Shown: positions 42,526-51,943, counted from the first letter of the stretch. The stretch: DNA of 64,000 nucleotides from Mediterraneibacter hominis (GCF_014287475.1 NZ_JACOPF010000003.1:186001-250000), one strand, 5' to 3'. Numbers and translations: made by a program. The notes: a model not told the origin generated them from the letters alone.

Positions 42526-43359
42526 ATGAGTGATGCAAGCTTGTCTCCCTTTGTAAAATGGGCAGGGGGAAAACGTCAGCTTTTAAATGAAATCAAGGAA
42601 AGAATGCCTGAAGGTTTTTATCGATATTATGAGCCATTTGTCGGAGGCGGTGCGGTAGTATTTGATATACTTCCAGAAAACGCGGTAATAAATGACATTA
42701 ATAGAGCATTGATTAATGCATACAGGCAAATATGTAAAGAGCCAAAGGCTTTTTTAAATATTATCAATAGCTTAGATAGTAAAATGTGGGAGGACGGAAA
42801 GGCTTACTATTATTCATTACGGGAGCGATATAATGATAAGCTGATGAAGAAGGAATATGATACGGAGCTGGCGGCATTGTTTGTATTTATCAATAAACAC
42901 TGCTTTAATGGACTATATAGAGTCAATGGGAGAGGACTATTCAATGTACCTTACAACAACAGCAGAAGGAAGTCGGTGGACAAAGAGTCTATATATGCGG
43001 TTTCGGAGTACCTGGAGAATGTAACTATTTTAGAAGGAGATTTTCAAAATGCGTGCGTCACTGCCAGGAAGGGTGATTTTATCTTTATTGACAGTCCGTA
43101 TGCACCGCTGAATCCTACTTCCTTTGAGTCTTACACAAAAGAAGGGTTTGACATAGAAAGCCATAGAAGGCTGGCGGAATTATTTGATGAACTGACACAG
43201 AGGGGATGTAAGTGTATGCTGACAAACCACAACACCGATTTGATACAGGAATTATATGGAAATAAGGGATACAGAATGGATGTTGTACGTGTGAAGCGTA
43301 TGATAAATTCAGACGCCTCGAATCGTGTCGGCGAGGAGATTATTATATGCAATTATTAA
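42526..43359 (+). CDS. D12-class adenine-N6 DNA methyltransferase (DpnM/Dam-like)
   Basis: A 277-residue enzyme of the Dam/DpnM type. The AdoMet motif is 'FVKWAGGKRQLL' (residues 9-20) with 'YEPFVGGGAVVFDI' and 'AVINDINRALINAY'. The catalytic motif IV reads DSPY (189-192) where the family usually has DPPY. The family suggests GATC as target, which is inference. A promoter-like region with an AACTAT/ATAGTT palindrome lies at 42464-42479. The second methyltransferase starts 16 bp downstream, forming one operon, as dpnM and dpnA do in S. pneumoniae. Confidence 0.85.
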   Translation: MSDASLSPFVKWAGGKRQLLNEIKERMPEGFYRYYEPFVGGGAVVFDILPENAVINDINRALINAYRQICKEPKAFLNIINSLDSKMWEDGKAYYYSLRERYNDKLMKKEYDTELAALFVFINKHCFNGLYRVNGRGLFNVPYNNSRRKSVDKESIYAVSEYLENVTILEGDFQNACVTARKGDFIFIDSPYAPLNPTSFESYTKEGFDIESHRRLAELFDELTQRGCKCMLTNHNTDLIQELYGNKGYRMDVVRVKRMINSDASNRVGEEIIICNY

Positions 43360-43375
43360 AGGTGGATTTCATTAT

Positions 43376-44188
43376 ATGGAAAGAGTGATTGCAGGGACTG
43401 TACAGAAATACTTTGAAGCAGAAGACGTGCAGCTTATTTGTGGGGATGCGTTTCAGATATTAAGGAAAATAAAGCCAGAATGTGTAGATATGATATTTGC
43501 GGATCCTCCATATTTTTTAAGCAATGACGGAATAACCTGCCAGGGAGGAAAAATGGTTTCTGTCAATAAAGGTGACTGGGATAAGCTGGGGAAAGAGAAA
43601 ATAGCAGATGTCGGGGAAAAGCATAAATTTAACAGGAAATGGATTCGTTTATGTAAAAGAGTATTGAAGGCGGATGGGAGCATCTGGATTTCTGGTACAC
43701 TGCATAATATATATTCCATTGGAATGGCGCTGGAGCAGGAAGGGTTTAAAATTATAAATAATATTACATGGCAGAAGACAAATCCACCGCCCAATCTGGC
43801 ATGCAGATGTTTTACCCATTCAACAGAAACAATTTTGTGGGCGCAGAAAAATGAAAAGAGAGCAAAGCATTTTTTTGCGTATGAATTGATGAAAGAGATA
43901 AATAACGGAAAACAGATGAAGGATGTATGGACGGGAAGCCTGACAAAGCCATCTGAAAAAAAAGAGGGGAAGCATCCAACGCAAAAGCCGGAATATCTTT
44001 TAGAAAGAATTGTTCTGGCTTCTACCAAAGCTGGTCAGACGGTTTTAGATCCCTTTTGTGGTTCTGGTACTACGGGAGTAGCAGCGAGAAGATTTGAAAG
44101 ACAGTTTATCGGAATTGATAATTGTGAAGAGTATTTAGAGATTACAAAAAGAAGGCTGGAAAAAGTCCTTGAAGAAAGAAGAAATTAA
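43376..44188 (+). CDS. dpnA: DpnA-like adenine methyltransferase
   Basis: A 270-residue beta-class methyltransferase. The catalytic motif comes first ('FADPPYFLSNDGI', DPPY at 43-46), then 'NKGDWDKLGK', 'WISGTLHNIYSIGMALEQEG', 'ITWQKTNPPPNLACR' and the AdoMet motif 'VLDPFCGSGTTGVAARR' near the C terminus. These blocks match DpnA of the DpnII system and MboI/LlaDCHI relatives closely; DpnA also acts on single-stranded GATC DNA. The start at 43376 follows AAAGGTGG. The usual DpnII-type nuclease gene does not follow. Confidence 0.88.
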   Translation: MERVIAGTVQKYFEAEDVQLICGDAFQILRKIKPECVDMIFADPPYFLSNDGITCQGGKMVSVNKGDWDKLGKEKIADVGEKHKFNRKWIRLCKRVLKADGSIWISGTLHNIYSIGMALEQEGFKIINNITWQKTNPPPNLACRCFTHSTETILWAQKNEKRAKHFFAYELMKEINNGKQMKDVWTGSLTKPSEKKEGKHPTQKPEYLLERIVLASTKAGQTVLDPFCGSGTTGVAARRFERQFIGIDNCEEYLEITKRRLEKVLEERRN

Positions 44189-44195
44189 AACGACT

Positions 44196-44232
44196 TGCCC
44201 AGAAAGCGCCTGTATCTTGGGCTTTCTGGGCA
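44196..44232. terminator. Hairpin between dpnA-like gene and convergent MerR gene
   Basis: TGCCCAGAAAGC (44196-44207) and GCTTTCTGGGCA (44221-44232) form a perfect 12-bp stem, 13-base loop. There is no clear T run, so termination is likely but not certain. Confidence 0.6.
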
Positions 44233-44270
44233 GATGTATGATGAAAAGGAAGGAGACAGACAAGAGAGAG

Positions 44271-45122
44271 TTAGGCTTTTTGGTAAAAGGCTTCTATTGC
44301 TCTTCCCAAAAATTCTGTTGTGCCTGATCCATAGACAGAATCCTGTATTTTTTGGATTTCCTCATTTGTCTGATATAATTTTGCCGTTTCTAAGAGGAGA
44401 GAGGAAACGTCGTTCATCTGATATAGCTGTTTGAAGACGAAATCATATTCTCCAATGAGTTCTTTTACTTCGAAGGAATGGACATCACAGTTTTTCTTTA
44501 CGGCAAGTTTATTAAGGATAGCTTCTAGACGGCGCTGATAAGCAGGAAGAAGCTGTGAAGTGTCGGGAGGCGCTGCTGCTTTCAATGCATGTTCTTTGTC
44601 TCCGTACCATTCTGTTATTTTCTGAAAGTTTTTCTGTGTAGCTTCACTGGAAGCAGTTTCTATAAAATGTTTATGAAAAGCCTCCATACTTCCATATTTT
44701 TCAATAAAGATTTCTTTTTGGGCCTGATTCATATTTACAATCATAGAATGATACATATCTTCTAATTCTGTTTTATTAAATATTGCGAAATTCATAGCAT
44801 TTTCTCCTTTCAAAATTGCATCTATATTTGTAAGTAATTGTTCTATATGTGCTTTTTTTGACAACAGCATTTCTCGTTGCATATGTAGAATCTGATTTTT
44901 ATCTAGAACAGGGTCGTTTATGACGGCTTTGATTTTTTTAAGAGGAATGTCAAATTCCCGAAAAAATAGTATTTGCTGCAGGGTTTCGAGGGCTTTGTCA
45001 TCGTAAAGCCGATACCCGGTCGGACTTTTGGACGTGGGCTTAAGAAGCCCTATCTCATCATAATAGTGAAGCGTGCGCACGCTGATGCCGGTCAGCTTTG
45101 ATATTTCTTTTACTGTCATCAT
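44271..45122 (-). CDS. MerR-family regulator with TipAS effector domain
   Basis: A 283-residue regulator. The N-terminal MerR domain has 'KLTGISVRTLHYYDEIGLLK' and 'SPTGYRLYDDKALETLQQIL', with a long dimer helix to about residue 115. The C-terminal domain ('EAFHKHFIETASSEATQKNF', 'FAIFNKTELEDMYHSMIV') is like TipAS, which binds hydrophobic ligands or antibiotics. GGGAGGAT precedes the ATG. It is divergent from the 45325 gene by 200 bp and may control it, although such regulators often control exporters. Confidence 0.85.
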   Translation of the reverse strand: MMTVKEISKLTGISVRTLHYYDEIGLLKPTSKSPTGYRLYDDKALETLQQILFFREFDIPLKKIKAVINDPVLDKNQILHMQREMLLSKKAHIEQLLTNIDAILKGENAMNFAIFNKTELEDMYHSMIVNMNQAQKEIFIEKYGSMEAFHKHFIETASSEATQKNFQKITEWYGDKEHALKAAAPPDTSQLLPAYQRRLEAILNKLAVKKNCDVHSFEVKELIGEYDFVFKQLYQMNDVSSLLLETAKLYQTNEEIQKIQDSVYGSGTTEFLGRAIEAFYQKA

Positions 45123-45324
45123 TTGGATATCCTCCCTGTTCTTGATAGGATTACTTTACTCTATTACGCACCGTGAGAGTCAACCCTTTTTCACAAAATT
45201 ATAGAAATATTTTTTCAATATCGAATCTTAATAATTTGTAAAATACATAGTGAAATGGAAAATTGCGTGATAAGATAAAAGCAGAGATAAAGTTCAGACA
45301 AATGAGAAAAAGAGGAGAGACCTT

Positions 45325-46431
45325 ATGAAAGAAAAGAGAGAAAAAGCAGTTGCTATTTACCATCGGATTATGAGACGGGAGAATTTTGAGACTGCGGCGA
45401 AAGACATATTTCATCTGCTTGTTGAGACACAGAAAGAGGAACCTGGCAGGCCGCGGAGCTTATATTTGGATATCGATGGGCACCGAAATGAAGCAGGCGG
45501 CTTTGATAAGGATATGCTGGAATTACAGAAAGAATTTCTTCTGGGCTTTTTAGCGCCTTATTTTACAGAATTGCATCTTCCTCTTGGAACAGTCATCAAT
45601 AAAAAAGGACAGAATAATGATATAATGGATGAATTGGAAATTTTCAGTGCAGAGGATAAAAAAGAGGACAGCTTGCATGAATTATATATGGAAAACTATG
45701 AGAATACGGAATTTATGTCAGAAAAGGATGTTTATGCCTTTCTGAAAAAGGCCTCAAAAGTTTTAAAGAAATTTGGCGACATGGATATACAGGCGGAGGA
45801 CGGCTATGATCCACACGGCTGGATGTCAGGCTGGGGGAAATATATACAGAATTTGATAACGGAATTGTTTAATTCGTTTATTCATGGAAATCTACTGTCT
45901 GTCTCGGCAATGACAAGAGCATTGATTGAAAGTTATGTATATCTGCGTATTTTAAAGGAAGAAAGAAGTGAAGAGCTTCTACATGACTGGTGCATATGCA
46001 GTCTGATGTCGGGCATGAAAAGGATGGATGAGAAAGGAAAAAAACAAATATCCGATATAATAGAGAATTACTGTAGAAAAGCAGGGGCAGAGGGGGAAGA
46101 CTATTTTCTGCGATTTGGCAAAGGAAATCAAAATAGCTGGTTGACGAATGTAATACAGAAAAAGCAGGTTACTTTTAGGGATGCCTGCGAATATCTGAAA
46201 GAGCCTGAAATATACCAGGATTTTCAATCCGCCAGTGCATTTGTACATGGACAGGACATTATATCAAAAATTGTTCCGTTTACGTTTTATCATTCTATAT
46301 ATCAGAAGCTCTATCTTATGATGCTGTATAGTTTTAAGACAATGCGTTTGTATGCAGAATCTGAGAGGTTAGAGGGAGAGATGATAGAATTGGAAAAGGA
46401 ATTGAATGGATTAGCAGAAAACTATGCGTAA
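45325..46431 (+). CDS. Unrecognised helical protein heading the STAND-nuclease operon
   Basis: A 368-residue protein with no signal peptide or membrane helix. The N-terminal third contains 'SLYLDIDGHRNEAGGFDKDM'. The middle, from about residue 175, 'LITELFNSFIHGNLLSVSAM' and 'RALIESYVYLRILKEE', resembles the helical core of DUF5677-like proteins. A His in 'SASAFVHGQDIISK' recurs near residue 310. Function is unknown. AGAGGAGA precedes the ATG. The large STAND gene starts 47 bp downstream without a terminator, so they are probably one operon. This resemblance to DUF5677 is weak. Confidence 0.6.
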   Translation: MKEKREKAVAIYHRIMRRENFETAAKDIFHLLVETQKEEPGRPRSLYLDIDGHRNEAGGFDKDMLELQKEFLLGFLAPYFTELHLPLGTVINKKGQNNDIMDELEIFSAEDKKEDSLHELYMENYENTEFMSEKDVYAFLKKASKVLKKFGDMDIQAEDGYDPHGWMSGWGKYIQNLITELFNSFIHGNLLSVSAMTRALIESYVYLRILKEERSEELLHDWCICSLMSGMKRMDEKGKKQISDIIENYCRKAGAEGEDYFLRFGKGNQNSWLTNVIQKKQVTFRDACEYLKEPEIYQDFQSASAFVHGQDIISKIVPFTFYHSIYQKLYLMMLYSFKTMRLYAESERLEGEMIELEKELNGLAENYA

Positions 46432-46478
46432 AGCAATAGGCTCTATATAAATTGGTTTTAAAGACAAAGGAGAAGTGT

Positions 46479-49400
46479 ATGCCAAATTACAATTTTAGTA
46501 ACGCTTTTTCGATGGCACCTTTGAAATTTCAGCAATTTGCCTGTGCTATGGTCAGTGCGCGGGAAGGTGTTCGGTTTCAGCGCTTTGGGGAAGGACAAGA
46601 CGGGGGAATAGACGGGCTGTATATCACTGAAAAGAGGAGGACGATTCTTCAGGCGAAGAAAATGGAAGTAAAGGGGAAAGCTCTGCTGCGTATTTTGACA
46701 CAGGAGAGAAAAAAAATTCCTCTGGGAGCATGCGACAGATATATATTGGTTCTATCTGTAGACTCAATCAGAGAAACGTTAAAGGAAGAAATCAGAGGGA
46801 TTTTCCCAGAGATTATTGACAGTAATGATATTATTACTGGTGTCGATTTGAATGGCTGGCTGGAAGAACCGCAGTATGCACATATAGAAAGAAACTATCC
46901 GGAACTATGGTTTCACAGTGGAAATTACTTGGAAGAGCTTCTTGCAAGGTCTATGTCTGCGGCGGTTTTAAACCGTTCTCGCGTAAAACTGAAATTGATA
47001 GAAAAGGAAACGCAGACCTTTATAGAGACGCAGGTATTTGCGGAGGCACAGAATATTCTAGAGAAGCATCATGGAGTGATTATTTCCGGTGAATCGGGAG
47101 CAGGAAAGACAACACATGCACTCTGCCTGGCTGACTTGTATATACGACAAAAAGGATATGAGAAGTTATATTTTGCAGAATCTTTGAGAGAAATCGAACA
47201 GATTCTGGGAGATGAACCAGGCAGGTGTATGATTATTTTTGATGACTTTTGGGGGCACAGCTCGTTTTCGGAGAGCCGCCTGGAATTAAACGAAGAGAGA
47301 AAACTGGCAGATTTGTTCCGCATCCTTCCGTGTTATCCGGAAGTCCGCCTGGTATTTACTACAAGAGAATTTGTACTTCAGCAGGGATTCTGTCATTTTC
47401 CGGAGTTAGAAAAAATCTGTGAATTAAAAAAGGTGACATTACAGTTAAGCGCGTATTCACTGGCACAAAAAGCAGAAATTTTGTTTCGGCATTTGTATGT
47501 TTCCAATCTTGGGTATCTCCATACAAGAGCAATTTTTGAAAAACAAGAGGACATTATTTACCGCGAAGCGTATAGTCCGCGTTCAGTTGCATATTATCTG
47601 GAGAATGTTTCCGCGCATGGCAAGGAACCAGAGGAATACGCAGAAGAACTGCTTCGATATGTAGAGGCGCCAGAGCAATATTTTGAAAGCATATTTTCAA
47701 AGCTTTCTTACGGAGCGCGCCTGATCTGTATGCTGCTCCTTGTTTCCGAAGAGGAAATCCGTATTGTGCCGGAATTAAGAAGAGAATTTATGGTTTTGGC
47801 AGATGTCTGCAAAGAGAAAGTTGAAAAAGATCAGTTTGAGAAGTATCTGCGGGAACTGGAGGGATGTTTTACAGAAGTGAAGGAATCGATGGAGGAAGAA
47901 GTGATTGTATTAGATTTTCTGAATCATTCCATTCGTGATTTTCTGAAGAAATATTTAGATAAACATATCGAAACATTCGAGATGATATTGGCGGAAAACT
48001 GTATCTATTTTAACCAATTAATTTATCTTTCTTCTGAGACGGAAATTTCTCAAAAGTGCAGGACTATTTTATTTCAGCGTCTGGTAAATGAAATACAAGA
48101 TATGAAATATTCGTTTGTCTTTAATATGGACATAAACTGGTACTATTCCGCGGATGCATTTCCGTGGGAATATGAAGAGTATAAGATATTGCAATTATGT
48201 GTGCAGTACCAAAAGTATGGAGATGGTACTTTGTATCAATTTCTTAAGGGATATTGTGACAAACTGCTGAAAGATCTGGAGGAAGGCAGAGTGGATCGGG
48301 AACAGATGGAAAGTATTGCCGACATCCTGCCGCGGATGATGAAAAGTGGCTATCCAATGGAAGGCAGACAATTATTAGATATGTATTATAAGAATATACA
48401 ATGGACATCTGAACTTAAGTTTATAGAAGCATTGCGTCCATGCTGTCCAGAGTATTTTGATGAATTTATGGAGAAGCATTTTGGAGAAATCCGCAGACGG
48501 CTTCCAGGACTTATTTTACAGAATATTGAATCGCTGCTGGACGAGAGAGCTGGCGAGGAAAAAATTGACGATTTGATGATAGAAGCACCGGAGTTGTTTC
48601 AAAAATATAATATTGCATATACAGAAGAATTTGTACAGAGTATGTATACTACAGCAGAACGGCCTTTCCCTAAAAAACAGAGGAAAAGTAAAAATAGAAC
48701 TGCAGATAGAGAAGAAGCTGTCTCTAGGTATAAAGTAGAACAGCTGGATTATAAAAAGATAGTGCAGCGCGCAGAGAAATGGATTCTGCCCAAGGTGCGG
48801 TATCTCACAGCGAAAGAAATTAAAAAGATGGAACGGGATGCAGGTAAGGACTATCGCAGAGGGTATTTGACACAGGGAGTATTTACCAGAGAGGTGTTTA
48901 TTCTGGTACTGGAGTATTTAGAGCAGATTCCTAAAATTCCTCGCCAGGAAGATGTGTTCTATGAGGGATTGGCCGATTTCCTGCTGGAAGACTGGACAAA
49001 TGAAGAAAAGGAGACATTGTATATACTGGCAAGAAAAACAGTAGAATATGGGTGTGAGTATTTGGCGGAAAGTGACTTAAAAGAGTACTGTGGTGGCAGT
49101 ACAAAGACAGTGGAAAGATTTGTAGAAAGTGGAATCATCCTTCAAAATGGAAAGTGGTATCACTTTTGGAATTTTGCATTTCGGATAAGCTTGGCATTGA
49201 GAAGCATAGAAAGCATGCCTTCAGAAGAAAAGCGTGAGTACTATCAAAAGAAGCTGTGGAGCTATTGGGACAATGAGGATGGAGATATATGGGTTTCGAA
49301 GTTTTGCTGTACCAGGTGGGAAGAATTTAAGGAGCTATTTGTAATTCCTGTGTATTCTGAATTTTTGCAGACCGCAAGAAAAGAGGGAAAAGGGCAGCCG

Positions 49401-49769
49401 GCGAAATGGTTGATGGAGCAGATGTGCTGGGAAGGGAAAATTTTAAAAGAGGGAACGGATATAAAAGTGATAACAACCGTTTCTCCTCCTGACGCAATCC
49501 GAGTATTCGACCTGACGGACAGTGAAATACTGGATGAGGCCTATCAGAGCTTTGAAGATATGTTCTATAAGCAGGCAGAAAATTTGGAAGAATTTAAAGA
49601 GGATATAAAATTGGATGGCTCAACTAAAGTTTATGCCGCTGCGTTGCTTCGTACAGAAAGGGGAAGAAGGCTTTTAGAGGAGAATAGATGTCTTGAATCA
49701 ATGAGAAAAATACTTGAGAGGATGGAAAGCTATCTTAAAAATAGCAAGGTAAATATAAGAAGGAGGTAA
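46479..49769 (+). CDS. Mrr-like nuclease/STAND NTPase fusion (probable anti-phage protein)
   Basis: A 1096-residue protein. The N terminus (about 10-130) is a PD-(D/E)XK fold of the Mrr kind: 'FGEGQDGGIDGLYI' with Asp near 41-45 and 'ILQAKK' at 57-61. An nSTAND-type NTPase follows, Walker A 'GESGAGKTT' (204-212), Walker B 'MIIFDDFWG' (251-259) and 'VRLVFTTREF'. The rest, about 700 residues, is helical and probably senses a trigger. This order, nuclease then NTPase then helical sensor, is that of Avs-type defence proteins. The ATG at 46479 has AAGGAG upstream; an in-frame TTG at 46452 does not. It ends 2 bp before the next gene. Confidence 0.8.
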   Translation: MPNYNFSNAFSMAPLKFQQFACAMVSAREGVRFQRFGEGQDGGIDGLYITEKRRTILQAKKMEVKGKALLRILTQERKKIPLGACDRYILVLSVDSIRETLKEEIRGIFPEIIDSNDIITGVDLNGWLEEPQYAHIERNYPELWFHSGNYLEELLARSMSAAVLNRSRVKLKLIEKETQTFIETQVFAEAQNILEKHHGVIISGESGAGKTTHALCLADLYIRQKGYEKLYFAESLREIEQILGDEPGRCMIIFDDFWGHSSFSESRLELNEERKLADLFRILPCYPEVRLVFTTREFVLQQGFCHFPELEKICELKKVTLQLSAYSLAQKAEILFRHLYVSNLGYLHTRAIFEKQEDIIYREAYSPRSVAYYLENVSAHGKEPEEYAEELLRYVEAPEQYFESIFSKLSYGARLICMLLLVSEEEIRIVPELRREFMVLADVCKEKVEKDQFEKYLRELEGCFTEVKESMEEEVIVLDFLNHSIRDFLKKYLDKHIETFEMILAENCIYFNQLIYLSSETEISQKCRTILFQRLVNEIQDMKYSFVFNMDINWYYSADAFPWEYEEYKILQLCVQYQKYGDGTLYQFLKGYCDKLLKDLEEGRVDREQMESIADILPRMMKSGYPMEGRQLLDMYYKNIQWTSELKFIEALRPCCPEYFDEFMEKHFGEIRRRLPGLILQNIESLLDERAGEEKIDDLMIEAPELFQKYNIAYTEEFVQSMYTTAERPFPKKQRKSKNRTADREEAVSRYKVEQLDYKKIVQRAEKWILPKVRYLTAKEIKKMERDAGKDYRRGYLTQGVFTREVFILVLEYLEQIPKIPRQEDVFYEGLADFLLEDWTNEEKETLYILARKTVEYGCEYLAESDLKEYCGGSTKTVERFVESGIILQNGKWYHFWNFAFRISLALRSIESMPSEEKREYYQKKLWSYWDNEDGDIWVSKFCCTRWEEFKELFVIPVYSEFLQTARKEGKGQPAKWLMEQMCWEGKILKEGTDIKVITTVSPPDAIRVFDLTDSEILDEAYQSFEDMFYKQAENLEEFKEDIKLDGSTKVYAAALLRTERGRRLLEENRCLESMRKILERMESYLKNSKVNIRRR

Positions 49770-49771
49770 GC

Positions 49772-50296
49772 ATGACAAGACAACCAAATAGATTTGGCGG
49801 CGGGGCTAAGACGAATGCAAATGGACTGCATTTTGAACAGATGACACGTTTAGCGGATGCTTTGACAGATGCAGGATATGGCGTTCTAGGGCATAAGGTA
49901 TTTAAAGATGGACAGGAAATCGGGATGTGCCTGCCGCAGAAAAGCTTATATACATATTTTTTAGTACCACATGGGATAGATTACAAGGAATTTAATTCAA
50001 AAGAGTGGCATCCAGATGAAGTGTTTGTGAATTATGAGAGAAAGACAGCGTATATCATTGAAAAGAAATTTCAGAATTGTGCCGGCTCTGTAGATGAGAA
50101 GCTGCCGGGCTGTCATTTCAAAAAGTGGGAATATGAGAAATTATTTGCCCCTTTAGGGTACCAGGTTGAATTTATTTATATTTTTAATGACTGGTTTAAA
50201 AATCCAAAATATGAGGACATTCTTCAATATATTTCGGATATGGGATGTTATTATTTTTATAATGAAATACCCTTGTTTGCCCTTGGGCTGTCTTAG
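49772..50296 (+). CDS. Small PD-(D/E)XK nuclease (restriction-endonuclease-like)
   Basis: A 174-residue protein. The active-site pattern is 'HPDEVFVNYERKTAYIIEKK', with Asp in PDE and Glu/Lys in EKK, followed by 'FQNCAGSVDEKLPGCHFKKW'. The end 'CYYFYNEIPLFALGL' is also typical of a nuclease family found with DNA methyltransferases. It has a perfect GGAGG before the ATG, 2 bp after the STAND gene, so it is the last gene of that operon. It might be the restriction partner of the two methyltransferases 5.6 kb upstream, or an effector of the STAND protein. Confidence 0.7.
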   Translation: MTRQPNRFGGGAKTNANGLHFEQMTRLADALTDAGYGVLGHKVFKDGQEIGMCLPQKSLYTYFLVPHGIDYKEFNSKEWHPDEVFVNYERKTAYIIEKKFQNCAGSVDEKLPGCHFKKWEYEKLFAPLGYQVEFIYIFNDWFKNPKYEDILQYISDMGCYYFYNEIPLFALGLS

Positions 50297-50391
50297 TCAG
50301 CGGTTCTTGTGGTTTTATCTATATCATGGTAAACTATATGGATAAAAAGTAGTTTTAGTAAGAAATTTATAAGCAGAGAAAGGATATACCA

Positions 50392-51930
50392 ATGATAAAA
50401 GTGAAAGAATACAGCGGACATATCCGCAACTGGAAAGTATTGTGTGAAGAATTGAAAATTGCTCCAAACTTGTCCAGAGAGGTACGCGAAGAGTTAATTC
50501 TGCTAAAAGCATATGAAACCTGGGGTTGTGATATGGGGAATCATTTGTATGGAATGTTTGCGTTTGCTCTATGGGATGAAGAAGAAAAGAAGTTATTCTG
50601 TATGCGGGATCACTTTGGCACAAAACCATTCTATTATTATGAGACAGCAGACGGGCAGTTGCTGTGCAGCACGAGTATTCGAAAAATTATGGAACAGCCT
50701 GGATTTGTAAAAGAATTGAATGAGGAAATGCTGCAGATTTATATGAGTCTGACTTATGTCGCAGGAGAAAATACGTTTTTCCGCGGATTAAAGAAACTGC
50801 TGCCGGGACGGTATTTGGTCTGGCAGAACCGGAAATTGAAAATAGAGCGTTACTGGACGCCGCAGTTTTGTCCGGACGAGAGCAAGACTTTGGAGGAATG
50901 GGCAGATGAAATTCACACTACAATCGGACGGATTATGCCGGAGGTAAAGGATGAGAACGAAACGGCGGAATCCTTCCTTTCCGGAGGAGTAGATTCTTCT
51001 TATGTGCTTGCTATGTCGGATGTAGAACTGACAGACTCCTGCGGGTATGAAGAAGAACGATTTGATGAATCAGGACTTGCAAAGCAGACAGCGGATATAT
51101 TGGGAAGGAAAAATGCAAGGTGTCTGATTACACCGGAAGCATATTTTGGAATTGTGCCTTATGTGATGTACAACATGGAACAGCCACTGGGAGATGCTTC
51201 TGCGATTGCCTTTGCGCTTGCGTGCCGGGCGACAACGGAACACACAAAATTGTGTTATTCAGGGGAAGGCGCAGATGAATTTTTCGGTGGATATAATATG
51301 TACCGGAATGCAGAGCGTTATGGAGAGAATTTAAAAACATTTTATGTCGGCAATACAAATATTATGAAGGAAGATGAGAAGCGTAAGATTCTTAAAAAAT
51401 ACGATCCAGATGTGCTACCGATTGAACTGGTACAGGGAATCTATGAGGAGACAGAAGGCTTAGATCCGCTTACTAAGATGTCAGATGTGGACATTCAAAT
51501 CTGGCTGGAAGGGGATATTTATCTGAATGTAGATAAGATGAGTACAGCGGCAGGCTTGGAAATCCGTATGCCTCTCACCGACAGAAGAATTTTCGATATT
51601 GCCTCCCGTATGCCGTCCAGATATAAGGTGGACAGCGAGCAGAATAAAGTGGCATTGCGTACTGCCGCGGCAAAGGTGTTGCCAGAAGAGATAGCATTTC
51701 GCAAAAAGCTGGGCTTTATCGTACCGATTCGGATTTGGATGGCGGACGAGCGTTATAACCAGGATGTGCGGAAAAAGTTTAACAGTGATATGGCAGAGAA
51801 ATTTTTCCACGTAGATGAAATCAATGCGATATTCGATGATTATGTAGGCGGAAACTCAGATAATTGGAGAAAGGTGTGGACGATCTATACATTCTTGGTA
51901 TGGTATGAGGAATACTTTGTAAAGAGATAG
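50392..51930 (+). CDS. Asparagine-synthetase-like protein without the N-terminal Cys
   Basis: A 512-residue AsnB-family protein. The synthetase half has the pyrophosphatase loop '[13 protein letters not shown]', 'YSGEGADEFFGGYNMYRNA' and 'DKMSTAAGLEIRMPLTDRRI'. The glutaminase half is short: the protein starts MIKVKEYSGHIRNWKVLC and enters the family at 'LKAYETWGCDMGNHLYGMFA', so about 40 N-terminal residues with the catalytic Cys2 are missing. AAAGGA and ATG lie directly before it, and upstream sequence shows no lost coding part. It may use ammonia or make another amide. It is transcribed away from the nuclease operon after a 95-bp gap. Confidence 0.8.
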   Translation: MIKVKEYSGHIRNWKVLCEELKIAPNLSREVREELILLKAYETWGCDMGNHLYGMFAFALWDEEEKKLFCMRDHFGTKPFYYYETADGQLLCSTSIRKIMEQPGFVKELNEEMLQIYMSLTYVAGENTFFRGLKKLLPGRYLVWQNRKLKIERYWTPQFCPDESKTLEEWADEIHTTIGRIMPEVKDENETAESFLSGGVDSSYVLAMSDVELTDSCGYEEERFDESGLAKQTADILGRKNARCLITPEAYFGIVPYVMYNMEQPLGDASAIAFALACRATTEHTKLCYSGEGADEFFGGYNMYRNAERYGENLKTFYVGNTNIMKEDEKRKILKKYDPDVLPIELVQGIYEETEGLDPLTKMSDVDIQIWLEGDIYLNVDKMSTAAGLEIRMPLTDRRIFDIASRMPSRYKVDSEQNKVALRTAAAKVLPEEIAFRKKLGFIVPIRIWMADERYNQDVRKKFNSDMAEKFFHVDEINAIFDDYVGGNSDNWRKVWTIYTFLVWYEEYFVKR

Positions 51931-51943
51931 AGGTTTTATTCTG

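Noticed and set aside
44189..45324. A DpnII-type restriction gene directly behind the methyltransferases
   Set aside because: The only gene there is a MerR/TipAS regulator on the other strand.
50345..50364. A third copy of the element 2 arm repeat, AAAAAGTAGTTTTAGTAAGA
   Set aside because: It lacks two bases relative to 30475-30496, there is no GAGTTTGA core at the expected distance and no integrase between 41.6 and 50.3 kb. It is probably chance in AT-rich DNA, so the defence region is not claimed as a third element.
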